Positions 6,646 through 14,402 of a stretch of DNA of 24,179 bases are shown here, one piece after another; the first letter of the stretch is position 1, and each line of letters starts with the position of its first letter. Under the pieces are notes generated by a model that saw only the letters and a program-made list of their open reading frames with translations, was not told the DNA's origin and did not search any database. Position numbers and translations under genes: made by a program. The stretch covers positions 1 to 24,179 of the forward strand of contig JBFMFD010000018.1 in assembly GCA_040752255.1 (NCBI GenBank), in the 5' to 3' direction. The DNA is from J051 sp040752255. GTDB taxonomy: Bacteria > Armatimonadota > Fimbriimonadia > Fimbriimonadales > ATM1.

Positions 6646-6710
6646 GCGGCGCCTCTTTCAGGCGATGAAAGACTGCCCGGGGATGCGGGCGCCTTCACCT
6701 CACCAGAAAA

Positions 6711-6734
6711 GCCCCCCGAGCGAGGCCGGGGGGC
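6711..6734 (-). terminator. Rho-independent terminator of the DUF1326 gene
   Basis: Perfect 8-base arms GCCCCCCG (6711-6718) and CGGGGGGC (6727-6734) have an 8-base loop. On the minus strand the stem is followed by TTTTCTGG. It lies 25 bases past the DUF1326 stop and also 65 bases past the convergent upstream gene. Confidence 0.78.
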
Positions 6735-6759
6735 GTGCGTTGCTCGCGGCGAGGAGGGG

Positions 6760-7386
6760 TTAGATCTTGCCCTTCGCCGTGACGCTGCCGTTGAAGTAGG
6801 CGTTCGTCCCTTTGAAGTCGAACGAACGCTCGCCGTCGTTGTACTGGCACTTGGCCGTCGTGCCGAGCATCACGGTCGAGTAGAGCGGGTTGCGGACGTT
6901 GCTGATGACGATCGGCATGTTGGTGTCGAGGCCCAGTACCGGCTGCGTGATGAGGGTCATCACCTTGCCGCCGTCAACCGTCATCGTGTAGATTCCCTTG
7001 TCCCGGGTGATGGAGATGTCGGCATCCTTGACGAACTTGAGCTCGCCCCAGGCCTTGAACGCCGAGCGTGCGAGCGCCTCGAGAGCGTCTCGCTTCGCGG
7101 GCGTCGGAGCGTCGAGGTAGATCGTCACCCAGGAGCCGGGCGCAACTCCATACGCAAGCTTCGAGCCGCTGATGCTCTTCCCATCGTAGGTGCCCGTTTT
7201 GAAGTCAAAGCCACCAACGCCTTGACAGCTCATGGCGACTTCGAACAGTTCGCACGGGCAGGGCGGCGGGCAGCTGCAGCCCTCGACGTGCACGCCGGTG
7301 TACGAGAACGCCTTGGGGGCGTCCTGCGCCACACCTCCCGCCGCGGTCGTGGCCGCAAGAAGCGGCAATAGGATCGCTGTTGTCAT
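6760..7386 (-). CDS. Exported DUF1326 domain protein
   Basis: This 208-residue protein has a signal peptide (MTTAILLPLLAATTAAGGVA, cleavage near AQDAP) and the DUF1326 hallmark EGCSCPPPCPCE at 35-46 with cysteines 37, 39, 43 and 45, a compact Cys cluster that suggests metal binding. DUF1326 proteins have no established biochemical role that I can assert. Most are described as cytoplasmic or uncharacterised, so the signal peptide here is worth noting. ATG 7386 is decided by the strong AAGGAGGA at 7391-7398 and by the signal peptide; the longer frame from 7461 crosses the promoter. A 22-bp palindrome lies between promoter and RBS, and a good terminator follows, so the gene is a self-contained, regulated unit. 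Confidence 0.88.
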   Translation of the reverse strand: MTTAILLPLLAATTAAGGVAQDAPKAFSYTGVHVEGCSCPPPCPCELFEVAMSCQGVGGFDFKTGTYDGKSISGSKLAYGVAPGSWVTIYLDAPTPAKRDALEALARSAFKAWGELKFVKDADISITRDKGIYTMTVDGGKVMTLITQPVLGLDTNMPIVISNVRNPLYSTVMLGTTAKCQYNDGERSFDFKGTNAYFNGSVTAKGKI

Positions 7387-7390
7387 GGTT

Positions 7391-7398
7391 TCCTCCTT
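7391..7398 (-). promoter_or_regulatory. Strong ribosome binding site of the DUF1326 gene
   Basis: The minus strand reads AAGGAGGA, then AACC, then ATG 7386. It begins two bases after the palindrome at 7401-7422. Confidence 0.85.
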
Positions 7399-7400
7399 TT

Positions 7401-7428
7401 CGTCGGCGAAGGTTCGCCGACGTTGATA
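7401..7428 (-). promoter_or_regulatory. Palindromic operator or leader hairpin with adjacent -10
   Basis: Perfect 10-base arms CGTCGGCGAA (7401-7410) and TTCGCCGACG (7413-7422) are separated by 2 bases. Directly upstream on the minus strand is an extended -10-like TGGTATCAA (TATCAA at 7428-7423). The predicted transcription start falls inside the palindrome. It can therefore be a repressor operator at +1 or, in RNA, a stem next to the ribosome binding site. Confidence 0.6.
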
Positions 7429-7533
7429 CCATGCTACCCGCCCCGCCGAGCGATGGGCCAACCTACAAAGTCAGGGGGCGGCGAGCCGTGGTGCAACCGC
7501 AGAGTGCTGTTCCTGGTAGGGTTTCATTGAGAG

Positions 7534-7800
7534 ATGCATCTGATCGCCCCGCTGTCGGCTATTGAAGTTGATGGGAGCCTGGTCCCAATCATCGCCATCT
7601 CGGCTGTGTTCATCTGTTGGATCGTTGCGATGCTGGTTCGGCACCAGCAAAAGATGGCGGAACTCATCCACAGCCGCCAGCCGGACGGCCAGATCGAGGA
7701 GCGGGTGCGCTCGATCGAGGACCGGCTGGAACAGCTGGAGGAGAGAGTGACCGCGCAGGTGCTCGCCGTCGAAGACCTTCGCGCCTCGCTGCGGGAATAG
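7534..7800 (+). CDS. Small PspB-shaped membrane protein
   Basis: The 88-residue protein has one N-terminal transmembrane helix (about 15-35, VPIIAISAVFICWIVAML), a short basic linker (VRHQQKMAEL) and a C-terminal amphipathic coiled coil (IEERVRSIEDRLEQLEERV). This is the layout of phage-shock protein PspB (about 75 residues), and the SIEDRLEQLEERV portion is reminiscent of it, but no pspA or pspC is adjacent, so I do not assign the name. ATG 7534 has GAGAG just upstream and a TAGGGT hexamer 11 bases away. The next gene starts 30 bases after its stop. It is divergent from the DUF1326 gene. Confidence 0.65.
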   Translation: MHLIAPLSAIEVDGSLVPIIAISAVFICWIVAMLVRHQQKMAELIHSRQPDGQIEERVRSIEDRLEQLEERVTAQVLAVEDLRASLRE

Positions 7801-7816
7801 ACCCTTCGGGTGCTGC

Positions 7817-7822
7817 CATACT
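7817..7822 (+). promoter_or_regulatory. -10-like hexamer, leaderless, for the LmeA-like gene
   Basis: CATACT is followed by exactly 7 bases and GTG 7830, with no ribosome binding site. It lies just past the stop of the preceding small gene. Confidence 0.4.
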
Positions 7823-7829
7823 CCCCGCC

Positions 7830-8369
7830 GTGGAAGAGGTGATCCGAGCAACCGAGTTGGGCATCTCGCTCAAGGGCCTCGTTTTGCCCGGCGGCCTGCG
7901 CATGGCGGAGGGCGAGGTGTCGCTCGACGCGCCGATTCTAAGCGTGAAGCCGTTCTCCATCCCGGAAGGCACAATCTGCCACGCAACGATGGTGTTTCTC
8001 GACGAGGATGTGCGGGCGTACCTTGAAGAGAAGCGACCCGGGAACCTGTCGGACTTCCGCGTGAAAGCGGAGGACGGCGAAATCACAATCGTCGCCGTGG
8101 CGCGCGTGCTGCTGCCGGTCGAGGTCGGGGCGGTTGGCGTGTTGGAGTTCGCCGACGGCAAGCTGAACTTCGTACCTCGACGGATTGAAGCCGGCGGCGT
8201 GAATGCCGAGTCCATAGCCCGCCCTCACCTGGAGCGCGTGAACCCGCTTGTGGACCTCACCGGGCTTCCGGTTCGCGCCGACGTTCAGTCGCTCGACATC
8301 GGCAGCGGAGCCATCCGCATCTCCGTTCGCTTGGAGACGACTGCTGCTATTCCCCGCCTTGCTCCATAG
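7830..8369 (+). CDS. LmeA/DUF2993-like protein
   Basis: The 179-residue protein has the look of the DUF2993/LmeA lipid-binding family: a β-rich first half (LGISLKGLVLPGGLRMAEGE, VSLDAPILSVKPFSIPEGT), a central helix (DEDVRAYLEEKRPGNLSDF), strands (GEITIVAVARVLLPVEVG) and a final NPLVDLTGLPVRADVQSL element, which resembles the C-terminal pattern of that family. LmeA-type proteins bind phospholipids in the periplasm of actinobacteria; here no signal peptide is visible, so the location is unclear. GTG 7830 is chosen because the preceding frame lies over the small gene and a -10-like hexamer sits 7 bases before it. Its last 23 bases overlap the end of the UPF0182 gene tail-to-tail. Confidence 0.65.
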   Translation: MEEVIRATELGISLKGLVLPGGLRMAEGEVSLDAPILSVKPFSIPEGTICHATMVFLDEDVRAYLEEKRPGNLSDFRVKAEDGEITIVAVARVLLPVEVGAVGVLEFADGKLNFVPRRIEAGGVNAESIARPHLERVNPLVDLTGLPVRADVQSLDIGSGAIRISVRLETTAAIPRLAP

Positions 8370-11166
8370 CTGCGCCGTTCCGCTCTCCCGCTGCCTCTTT
8401 GAGCAGGTCTTCGAGTTTGCGAAGCGCCTCGCCGTAGGCGGCCCAGTCCCCTCGCTGTTGTGCTGCCTGCGCCTGGCGCAGGACCTCCAGTGCGCGGCGA
8501 GCGACCTCGCCCTGGACGACGCCGGAAGGCGGCGTCTCGCGCGGCTCGTCCGGCCCGGGCTGAGGCCCAACATCTACGGGCGGCCGCTCGCCGAGCAGCA
8601 TCTCCAGCGCGCGCGGATAGGTGTCGGCGAACACGATCTTATCGCTGAAGGCGAGGACGACCAGTTTCAATTCGGGAATCATCTGCCCGCCCGAAGCGAC
8701 TAGGAAGAACGTCTTCACGTACATCACGCTGCCGCCAAGCGGTACGACGAGTAGGTTGCCGTGCTGAAGTTGGCTTCCGCGCTGGTCGAGCAGAGTGACC
8801 ACCTGCGCCAGCTCGGAGTCCTGGTTGAACATGGCGTTCTGTTGCGCGGGGCCGTTGATGCTGCGATCTTCGGGGAAGACATAGAGCACCATATCGCCGT
8901 AGGAGTGCGGATCGCAATGCGCGGCGAGCCATCCGATCATGTTGGGTCGGTTGAGCGGCGTGAACGGCAGGATGAGCATGAACGCGTCACGCTCTTCCTC
9001 GGGAAGGCGCATCTGCACATAGTAGGGCACCATGCGACTCGATCCGGACTGCTGCGCCGAGCCGTCCACCGTCGGAACCTCCCAGGCGTCGTTGCGCTGG
9101 AAGAACACCTGCGGGTCGGTCACATGGTAAAGCGCGAGTTGATGCGCCTGTGCCGTGAAGAGGTCTTCTGGATACCGGAAGTGTTGGACGAGGCCCTCTG
9201 GCGCTTCGGACTTCGGCGTGAGCATGCCCGGGTAGACCTTCGCCCAGGTCTTGAGAATCGGGCACTCCTCATCCATAACGTACGCCTTCCACTCGCCGGT
9301 GTAGGCATCAATCGTCAGCTTGACGCTGTTGCGAATGTAGTTGAACAGCGTGCCCCGCATGCTGGTGTGCGAACTGTACGGGATCGCGTCGGTCGTGGTG
9401 TAGCCGTCCATGATCCAGGTCAGCCGCTTGTCCACGATGGCGATGTATGGGTCGTTGTCCCATGTCAGGTAGGGGAACAACTTCTCGGCGCGCTCGCGAA
9501 TCGCGCGGTTGAACAGGATGACGGACTCGTCGCTGACCGCTCGGGTCAGCAGGATATCGTACTCGCCGAAGTAAAGGCTCGCCATGAAGCGGCGGAAGCG
9601 CGAAGAGATGTCCACGCCCTTGTCGCCCTCCCAGCGGTGGAACACATCCTCGCCGGAAGTCCTGCCCGGTCGGTCGAACTCCTCTTGCCTCGTTCTCACG
9701 ATGACGTAGCGGCTGAGGTCCGCGTCGGAGAAGTAGATTCTTGGCTGAACGACATCCAGCTCCGGCTGGCCCGAGGGCGGAAGGTCCTTGAGAAAGAAGA
9801 TCGGCTTACCGGATGGGCCGGCCTCGTTGACCGGGCATGCCACGATGCCGTTGCCGTGCGTATAGATGAGGCGCAGGCTCTGCCAGTTTGAGCGCTGCGT
9901 ATCGCCGGGCTGTATCACAAGGTCGCGCGCGCCGAGCATGAGCATACGCTGCTGTCCGTCAATCTCGTAGCGATCTACGTCAATGTCGTGAAAAACGTAG
10001 TAGTCCCTCAATCCCTGGAGTTGTTGGACCGATGTGCGGAGGATGAACGGATCCCAGAGGCGCATGTTACGGAGGGTCTGCTCAGAGCCGGCGATCTCCT
10101 CGGGGGAGGGGCGCACGGTTGCGGGATAGTCGGCGCGCACGTTGATCTTGTCCAGCGCATACGCCCACCGGGTCGCCTCGATCGCGTGAGCGATGTACGG
10201 CGTCTCCATCTGCAACTCGTTCGGCTGAACCTTGTACGATTGGACCATCTGAGGCCAGATCGCAACGCCCGCGATGTAGACCACTCCGCTTGCGACCGCG
10301 CCGGCGATGAGGCCCGCGTACTGTTTCCCAATGGTCACCAACGCTGCTATCGCCGACAGCCACAACACCCAAGCGGCGACCGCCTGCGCGCCGACGGCTT
10401 GCAAGTCCGCGTAAGATGCGCCGGTGATTCGCGGGCCGAGCGTGATCACCGAGCCGTAGCGGCTGACGTAGATCTGAACGCCCAGCGCAAAGAGAAACAC
10501 CGCGCCGACGATCGTAAAGTGGCGCCTGGGAGCCGGATCCCGCAGATGCACGCGAGCAACAACCGCCAAGCCCGCGATACCGAGATGCACTACGGCGAGG
10601 AGCAGAGCCGAGATGATCGTGAGCGCCGTTATCGTTCCAACAATCCATTCGATCAACGGTAGCCGGAAGACGAAGAATGAGTAGTCAAGCCCGAAGATCG
10701 GGTCGGTCTTGCCGAACGGCTCCGCGTTCACATAAAGAAGGAAGGTCTTCCAATGGGTGGATGCAGCCAGACCGAAGAGAAGCCCGAAGAACACCGCGAC
10801 CAAGCGGAGCATCTTGAGGAACCAGCCATGCCCGCGCGCGAGGATCTGGTAGTACGGGTGGTCGAACATCGGCGTGTCGAGAACTCGGCGCACCGCAGGC
10901 GTGCTCAACGCAGCGCGCCCCACCAGATAGATAACCGCCGAGGCGACGATGAAGCCGCCAAGGAAGAACAGGGGGCGAAGCAGCAGCGGCCGGAAGAAGA
11001 CGACGGTTGCGTCAACGTCCTCTTTGTACCACCAGTAGTCCATCAAGAATCGAGCGATAACACCGCTAAGCCCTAAGAGCAACGTTACGATGCCGATTGC
11101 GACAAACAGTCGAATGAGCGCGCGTCGCTGTCGAGGGTCAATGCCCGGTTCCGACCCAGTCCCCAT
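8347..11166 (-). CDS. UPF0182 family large membrane protein
   Basis: The 939-residue protein matches UPF0182 (COG1615) in size and layout: about seven transmembrane helices in the first third (for example ALIRLFVAIGIVTLLLG, LFFLGGFIVASAVIYLVG), a long extracytoplasmic domain with family-typical segments (WLTWDNDPYIAIVDKRLTWI-like region, YRIDAYT/TIDAYTGEWKAYV, PEDLFTAQAHQLALYHVTDP), and the characteristic C-terminal helical tail QRGDWAAYGEALRKLEDLL. The family is common in actinobacteria, cyanobacteria and Armatimonadota, and its function is unknown. ATG 11166 lacks a Shine-Dalgarno; TAGACT lies 8 bases before it. It follows the permease gene by 24 bases on the same strand, so it may be both cotranscribed and separately started. 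Confidence 0.95.
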   Translation of the reverse strand: MGTGSEPGIDPRQRRALIRLFVAIGIVTLLLGLSGVIARFLMDYWWYKEDVDATVVFFRPLLLRPLFFLGGFIVASAVIYLVGRAALSTPAVRRVLDTPMFDHPYYQILARGHGWFLKMLRLVAVFFGLLFGLAASTHWKTFLLYVNAEPFGKTDPIFGLDYSFFVFRLPLIEWIVGTITALTIISALLLAVVHLGIAGLAVVARVHLRDPAPRRHFTIVGAVFLFALGVQIYVSRYGSVITLGPRITGASYADLQAVGAQAVAAWVLWLSAIAALVTIGKQYAGLIAGAVASGVVYIAGVAIWPQMVQSYKVQPNELQMETPYIAHAIEATRWAYALDKINVRADYPATVRPSPEEIAGSEQTLRNMRLWDPFILRTSVQQLQGLRDYYVFHDIDVDRYEIDGQQRMLMLGARDLVIQPGDTQRSNWQSLRLIYTHGNGIVACPVNEAGPSGKPIFFLKDLPPSGQPELDVVQPRIYFSDADLSRYVIVRTRQEEFDRPGRTSGEDVFHRWEGDKGVDISSRFRRFMASLYFGEYDILLTRAVSDESVILFNRAIRERAEKLFPYLTWDNDPYIAIVDKRLTWIMDGYTTTDAIPYSSHTSMRGTLFNYIRNSVKLTIDAYTGEWKAYVMDEECPILKTWAKVYPGMLTPKSEAPEGLVQHFRYPEDLFTAQAHQLALYHVTDPQVFFQRNDAWEVPTVDGSAQQSGSSRMVPYYVQMRLPEEERDAFMLILPFTPLNRPNMIGWLAAHCDPHSYGDMVLYVFPEDRSINGPAQQNAMFNQDSELAQVVTLLDQRGSQLQHGNLLVVPLGGSVMYVKTFFLVASGGQMIPELKLVVLAFSDKIVFADTYPRALEMLLGERPPVDVGPQPGPDEPRETPPSGVVQGEVARRALEVLRQAQAAQQRGDWAAYGEALRKLEDLLKEAAGERNGAAMEQGGE

Positions 11167-11174
11167 GCCCGAAC

Positions 11175-11180
11175 AGTCTA
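11175..11180 (-). promoter_or_regulatory. -10-like hexamer, leaderless, for the UPF0182 gene
   Basis: The minus strand reads TAGACT, then 8 bases, then ATG 11166. It lies in the 24-base gap after the permease stop. Confidence 0.42.
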
Positions 11181-11190
11181 CCGCCTCGCG

Positions 11191-11979
11191 CTAAGAACTC
11201 GCGCTCGTGTAGTGTCTCAACGCAAAGCGCCAAAACCACCGAGCCACCAGGAAGAACACGACTGCCCAGCCCGCGCTCAACAAGAGCCATACCGCACCCG
11301 AGGCGCCGCTGAGGATGCGCACAGGAACAGAGGCGAGAAATGCAAGGGGCAGCACGAACGTGAGCAGCGCTTTTGCCGCCGAACCGAAGATGTCAATCGG
11401 GTATCGCGCAAGAGCAATCGCAAGGTCGCCCAGAACCCAAAGGTTGTCCACGCGAACGAACCAAATCGCCGTCGTCATCAGCATCAGCAAGAAAGAGCCA
11501 TAAATCACGCACGCGCAGAGAACCAGCACGAGATACGCGCTCACGCCGGTGAAGGTCAACTCGATGCCCGCCGCCCGCGAGGCGGTGAGCGCGATGATGA
11601 CTCCGGCAACCAGCGTGCCGAGTTGGTCGAAGTTGAACTTCCGGGCACACGCAAGGAACTGCGAATCAATCGGCTTGACGATGTCGAAGTCCAGCGTGCC
11701 CTGGCGCACCTTCTGCGGGATTTCGACGGTGCTTGCGCTGAGGAACGCGCCGACCAGCCCCTCGACAATGAAGCAGGTCGCCGCAAGCAGGTACGTCTCC
11801 GCCTTCGTCCAGCCGCGCACACTCGCCGTGTTCCGGAAGATGACCTCGAGCAGCAGCGCGAACGTGACCACCCAGATGAGGTTCTGCGCGACCTTGGCAA
11901 CGAAGTTCGCCCTGAATTCCATCTCCCGCTGCAGGCTGGAGAGGAAGAATCGGCGATAGACGCGAGCCATCCGCCTCAT
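11191..11979 (-). CDS. ABC-2 type transporter permease
   Basis: This 262-residue integral membrane protein has six hydrophobic segments. The N-terminus (YRRFFLSSLQREMEFRANF) and the EIPQKVRQGTLDFDIVKPID segment are typical of the COG3694/COG4587 (DUF990) permease class, which exports unidentified substrates. In other genomes this class normally occurs as two permeases with one ATPase; neither partner is in the window. The start at 11979 forms an ATGA overlap with the stop of the pseudouridine synthase and has a good AGGAGGT six bases upstream, so translation is coupled. ATG 11970 is a minor alternative. Confidence 0.88.
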   Translation of the reverse strand: MRRMARVYRRFFLSSLQREMEFRANFVAKVAQNLIWVVTFALLLEVIFRNTASVRGWTKAETYLLAATCFIVEGLVGAFLSASTVEIPQKVRQGTLDFDIVKPIDSQFLACARKFNFDQLGTLVAGVIIALTASRAAGIELTFTGVSAYLVLVLCACVIYGSFLLMLMTTAIWFVRVDNLWVLGDLAIALARYPIDIFGSAAKALLTFVLPLAFLASVPVRILSGASGAVWLLLSAGWAVVFFLVARWFWRFALRHYTSASS

Positions 11980-12881
11980 CGCCCCACCTCCTCGGGCTGC
12001 GGCAGCGCGAGCAGGTCGTCGGGCACCGGCGCGTGCAGCGTGACGCGCTCTCCGGTCGATGGATGAAGGAAGGAGATCGTCCTTGCGTGGAGAGCCTGCC
12101 GCCCGACCAGTGGGTGCGCCACGCCGTACACCAAGTCTCCAAGCAGGGGCAAGCGCACATGGGCGAGATGGACGCGTATCTGGTGCGTTCGACCCGTCTC
12201 GAGCTTACACTCGAGGAGCGACAAACCGTCGGCGCTGAGCAACATCCTGCAATGGGTGATCGCCTCGCGAGCGTCAGGAGCGAAGGAGGAGACCACCGCG
12301 CGTCGCTTGCGGTCGCGTGGGTGCCTGCCCAAGTGTGCTCGAATCGAGAACTCGGCGTCCCTTGGCGCGCCCATCACCCACGCCCAATAGAGGCGGTGAG
12401 CGGCTCGCGACTGAATCTGCGCTTGGAGCTTGCGGTGCGCGGCGTCGCTCTTCGCAACCAGGATCGCGCCGCTGGTGTCCTTGTCCAGCCTGTGTACGAT
12501 GCCGGGGCGGAACTCGCCTCCGACCGTGCTGAGGGACTCGGAGTGCGCCAGCAGCGCGTGCGCCAGCGTCGGTTGCCGCGAAGTCGCCGACGGGTGGGCG
12601 GCAAGTCCGGCGGGCTTGTTGACCACCAAGAGGTGCTCGTCCTCATACAGAACGTCAAGGGGGATCGGTTCGGGTCGCAAGTCGGGCGCCGGCCGCTCCG
12701 GTATCTCCTCGACGAACACCTCCATGCCCGGTTGGAGCCGGAACGATGGCTTCCTCGCCTCGCCCTCAACCAGAACGTGACCATCCTCGATGTGCTCGGC
12801 AAGGCGAGAGCGGCTCTGCTCCGGCAGCGAGCGGGCAAGGAACCGATCCAGCCGCTCCCTCCGGTCCGCCTTCAGCCGCAT
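11976..12881 (-). CDS. RluA-family 23S rRNA pseudouridine synthase (RluD-like)
   Basis: The 301-residue enzyme isomerises uridine to pseudouridine in rRNA. An N-terminal S4 RNA-binding domain (about 10-56, RLDRFLARSLPEQSRSRL) is followed by the catalytic domain: VVNKPAGLAAHPS, HRLDKDTSG with catalytic Asp133, RTHQIRVHLAH and LLGDLVYG. This domain order is that of RluD/RluC/YlyB. ATG 12881 is selected because the S4 domain begins at once and a TATAAA hexamer sits exactly 7 bases upstream; the longer open frame up to 13127 is antisense to the ATPase gene. It is the first gene of a coupled pair with the ABC-2 permease. Confidence 0.95.
   Translation of the reverse strand: MRLKADRRERLDRFLARSLPEQSRSRLAEHIEDGHVLVEGEARKPSFRLQPGMEVFVEEIPERPAPDLRPEPIPLDVLYEDEHLLVVNKPAGLAAHPSATSRQPTLAHALLAHSESLSTVGGEFRPGIVHRLDKDTSGAILVAKSDAAHRKLQAQIQSRAAHRLYWAWVMGAPRDAEFSIRAHLGRHPRDRKRRAVVSSFAPDAREAITHCRMLLSADGLSLLECKLETGRTHQIRVHLAHVRLPLLGDLVYGVAHPLVGRQALHARTISFLHPSTGERVTLHAPVPDDLLALPQPEEVGR
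11986..11992 (-). promoter_or_regulatory. Ribosome binding site inside the pseudouridine synthase gene
   Basis: The minus strand reads AGGAGGT six bases before the permease ATG at 11979. It supports the ATGA-overlapping start. Confidence 0.75.
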
Positions 12882-12888
12882 GCCTCGG

Positions 12889-12896
12889 TTTATACT
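12889..12896. promoter_or_regulatory. Overlapping divergent -10 hexamers (rluA-family gene/pilB-like gene)
   Basis: TTTATACT reads TATAAA on the minus strand, 7 bases before ATG 12881, and TATACT on the plus strand (12891-12896), pointing at the ATPase gene with a leader of about 60 bases. A second plus-strand hexamer TAAACT (12932-12937) could instead serve that gene. Confidence 0.42.
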
Positions 12897-12963
12897 CGGG
12901 CCGCCGTTCCGGGCGACAAGCGAACGGACGGTAAACTCGGCTCCGTCCGATATCGGAGAGACA

Positions 12964-14229
12964 ATGGACGACCTTGCAAGAGCGAATTGGGGAGCGATGA
13001 AGCGGTTCCGCCTGATCCTGCGTGAGCAGGGACAGGTGCGCGAAATGGGTGGCGAAGAGATGTCTATCGCCGTGCAGATCGTGGACAACATCTTTATGAA
13101 CGCCATTGAGGCGGGCGCGAGTGACATCCACCTGCAGCCGGAGCGGGATCAACTCAAGATTCGGTTTCGCGTAGACGGCCAACTTACGGAGAACGGACAA
13201 CTGCCGCCTGAGACCGCCGCGAACGTCGTCGCGAGGATCAAGCTCGCAGCAGGCATGCACATTGACGAGAAGCGCGAGGCTCAGGACGGCCGCATTGACA
13301 TGGAGTACAACAACCGCCGCCTCTCGGCTCGCTGCTCGGTCATCCCAGCGCTCAACGGCGAGAAGGTCGTGCTCCGTATCCTCGACCCGGGACAGATGCG
13401 CGTCGAACTCTCGCAACTGGGCATGCCGCAGGACGTGATGGAAAGGTGGAGGCAGGCCATCGCGACCCCCTACGGCATGATCATGGTTACCGGCCCGACG
13501 GGTAGCGGTAAGACCTCGACTCTTTACGCCAGCCTAAACACCCTCGACCGCATCCACCGCAACATCGTCACCGTCGAAGACCCGATCGAGTACGAGTTTT
13601 CCGACAGCGTCACGCAGGTTCAGGTGACCGAGAAGATGACCTTCCCGCGGGTCATGCGCACGTTTCTGCGCCAGGACCCGGACGTCATGATGGTCGGCGA
13701 GATGCGCGACCCGGAATCGTTGCACATCGGCATCCAGGCCGCGCTCACAGGCCACCTGGTGCTGACGACCATCCACACGAACAACTCCGTCGAGACGATC
13801 GGCCGCATGTTCGATATGGGTGCAGAACCGTATCTCGTCGCCGCCGTAACCGTCGGCGTGATGGCGCAGAGGCTGGTTCGTGTGAACTGCATCCACTGCG
13901 CCGAGCCGTTCGAGCCGGGAGAGGACGAACTCATCGCGCTTGGCTTTGAGCCTGACCAACCCATCCAGGGCACGTTCCGCAAGGGCAAAGGCTGCGCCGA
14001 GTGCCGCGGGCACGGCTACAAGGGCCGCACCGCCGTGTTCGAACTGTTTCTCGGGACGCCGGACATGCGCCAGGCGATCGCCCGCGGCGCCGAGCACGGA
14101 GAGATCGCCGCCGCGGCGCGACGCCAGGGGATGCGTACGATGCTCGAAGACGGGCGGAACAAGGTGCTCAATGGTGTAACGACGCCCGACGAAGTTCTGC
14201 GCGCCGTGTACAGCGCCGCGATTACCTAG
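12964..14229 (+). CDS. Short PilB/GspE-type secretion or pilus assembly ATPase
   Basis: This 421-residue hexameric ATPase powers pseudopilus or type IV pilus assembly. It shows Walker A GPTGSGKTS (177-185), the Asp box VEDPIE, Walker B DPDVMMVGEMRD (239-250), the His box TGHLVLTTIHTN and the tetracysteine zinc site C309, C312, C344 and C347, which marks GspE/PilB rather than PilT. Typical PilB proteins have 550-600 residues with an N-terminal GspE_N domain; this one starts at the N2 domain (ASDIHLQP), so the partner-binding N-terminus is absent. ATG 12964 has GGAGAG close upstream. No pilC, pilT, pilin or secretin is present, so it is an orphan in this window. Confidence 0.93.
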   Translation: MDDLARANWGAMKRFRLILREQGQVREMGGEEMSIAVQIVDNIFMNAIEAGASDIHLQPERDQLKIRFRVDGQLTENGQLPPETAANVVARIKLAAGMHIDEKREAQDGRIDMEYNNRRLSARCSVIPALNGEKVVLRILDPGQMRVELSQLGMPQDVMERWRQAIATPYGMIMVTGPTGSGKTSTLYASLNTLDRIHRNIVTVEDPIEYEFSDSVTQVQVTEKMTFPRVMRTFLRQDPDVMMVGEMRDPESLHIGIQAALTGHLVLTTIHTNNSVETIGRMFDMGAEPYLVAAVTVGVMAQRLVRVNCIHCAEPFEPGEDELIALGFEPDQPIQGTFRKGKGCAECRGHGYKGRTAVFELFLGTPDMRQAIARGAEHGEIAAAARRQGMRTMLEDGRNKVLNGVTTPDEVLRAVYSAAIT

Positions 14230-14271
14230 GGTCGTTCGGCACCCATAGGAATACGGGATTTGGAGTTAGTC

Positions 14272-14288
14272 CGTTCCAGATTGGAACG
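14272..14288 (+). terminator. Weak hairpin after the pilB-like gene
   Basis: Arms CGTTCCA (14272-14278) and TGGAACG (14282-14288) enclose a 3-base loop, 43 bases past the stop. There is no U-tract, so it is only a candidate terminator or 3'-end structure. Confidence 0.3.
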
Positions 14289-14323
14289 ATTCGCCCTTCC
14301 CGACCGTCTTTATGAGTGGACGA

Positions 14324-14396
14324 GGCCTGCCGTCGGTCACCATCGTGACCACCCCACCTCCCACCTCCAACCTCCAACCCTCCCAGACGGCAGGCC
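14324..14396. repeat. Structured inverted-repeat element between pilB-like gene and lon
   Basis: Perfect 11-base arms GGCCTGCCGTC (14324-14334) and GACGGCAGGCC (14386-14396) enclose 51 bases. The left arm is followed at once by a perfect 6-base hairpin GGTCAC-CATC-GTGACC (14335-14350), then by an A/C-only tract of CCACCTCC/CCTCCAA-like repeats (to about 14380). On the minus strand this tract is G-rich with many GG and GGG runs. It is noncoding on either strand as far as I can see. It could be a small mobile palindromic element, an RNA domain in the lon 3' UTR, or a terminator region. Confidence 0.6.
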
Positions 14397-14402
14397 CACC
14401 GT

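Noticed and set aside
8761..9891. 376-codon plus-strand open frame inside UPF0182
   Set aside because: It is a shadow of the UPF0182 gene, with composition typical of reverse-frame translation.
12033..13025. 330-codon plus-strand open frame
   Set aside because: It is antisense to the pseudouridine synthase, whose catalytic HRLDKDTSG and S4 domain are clear.
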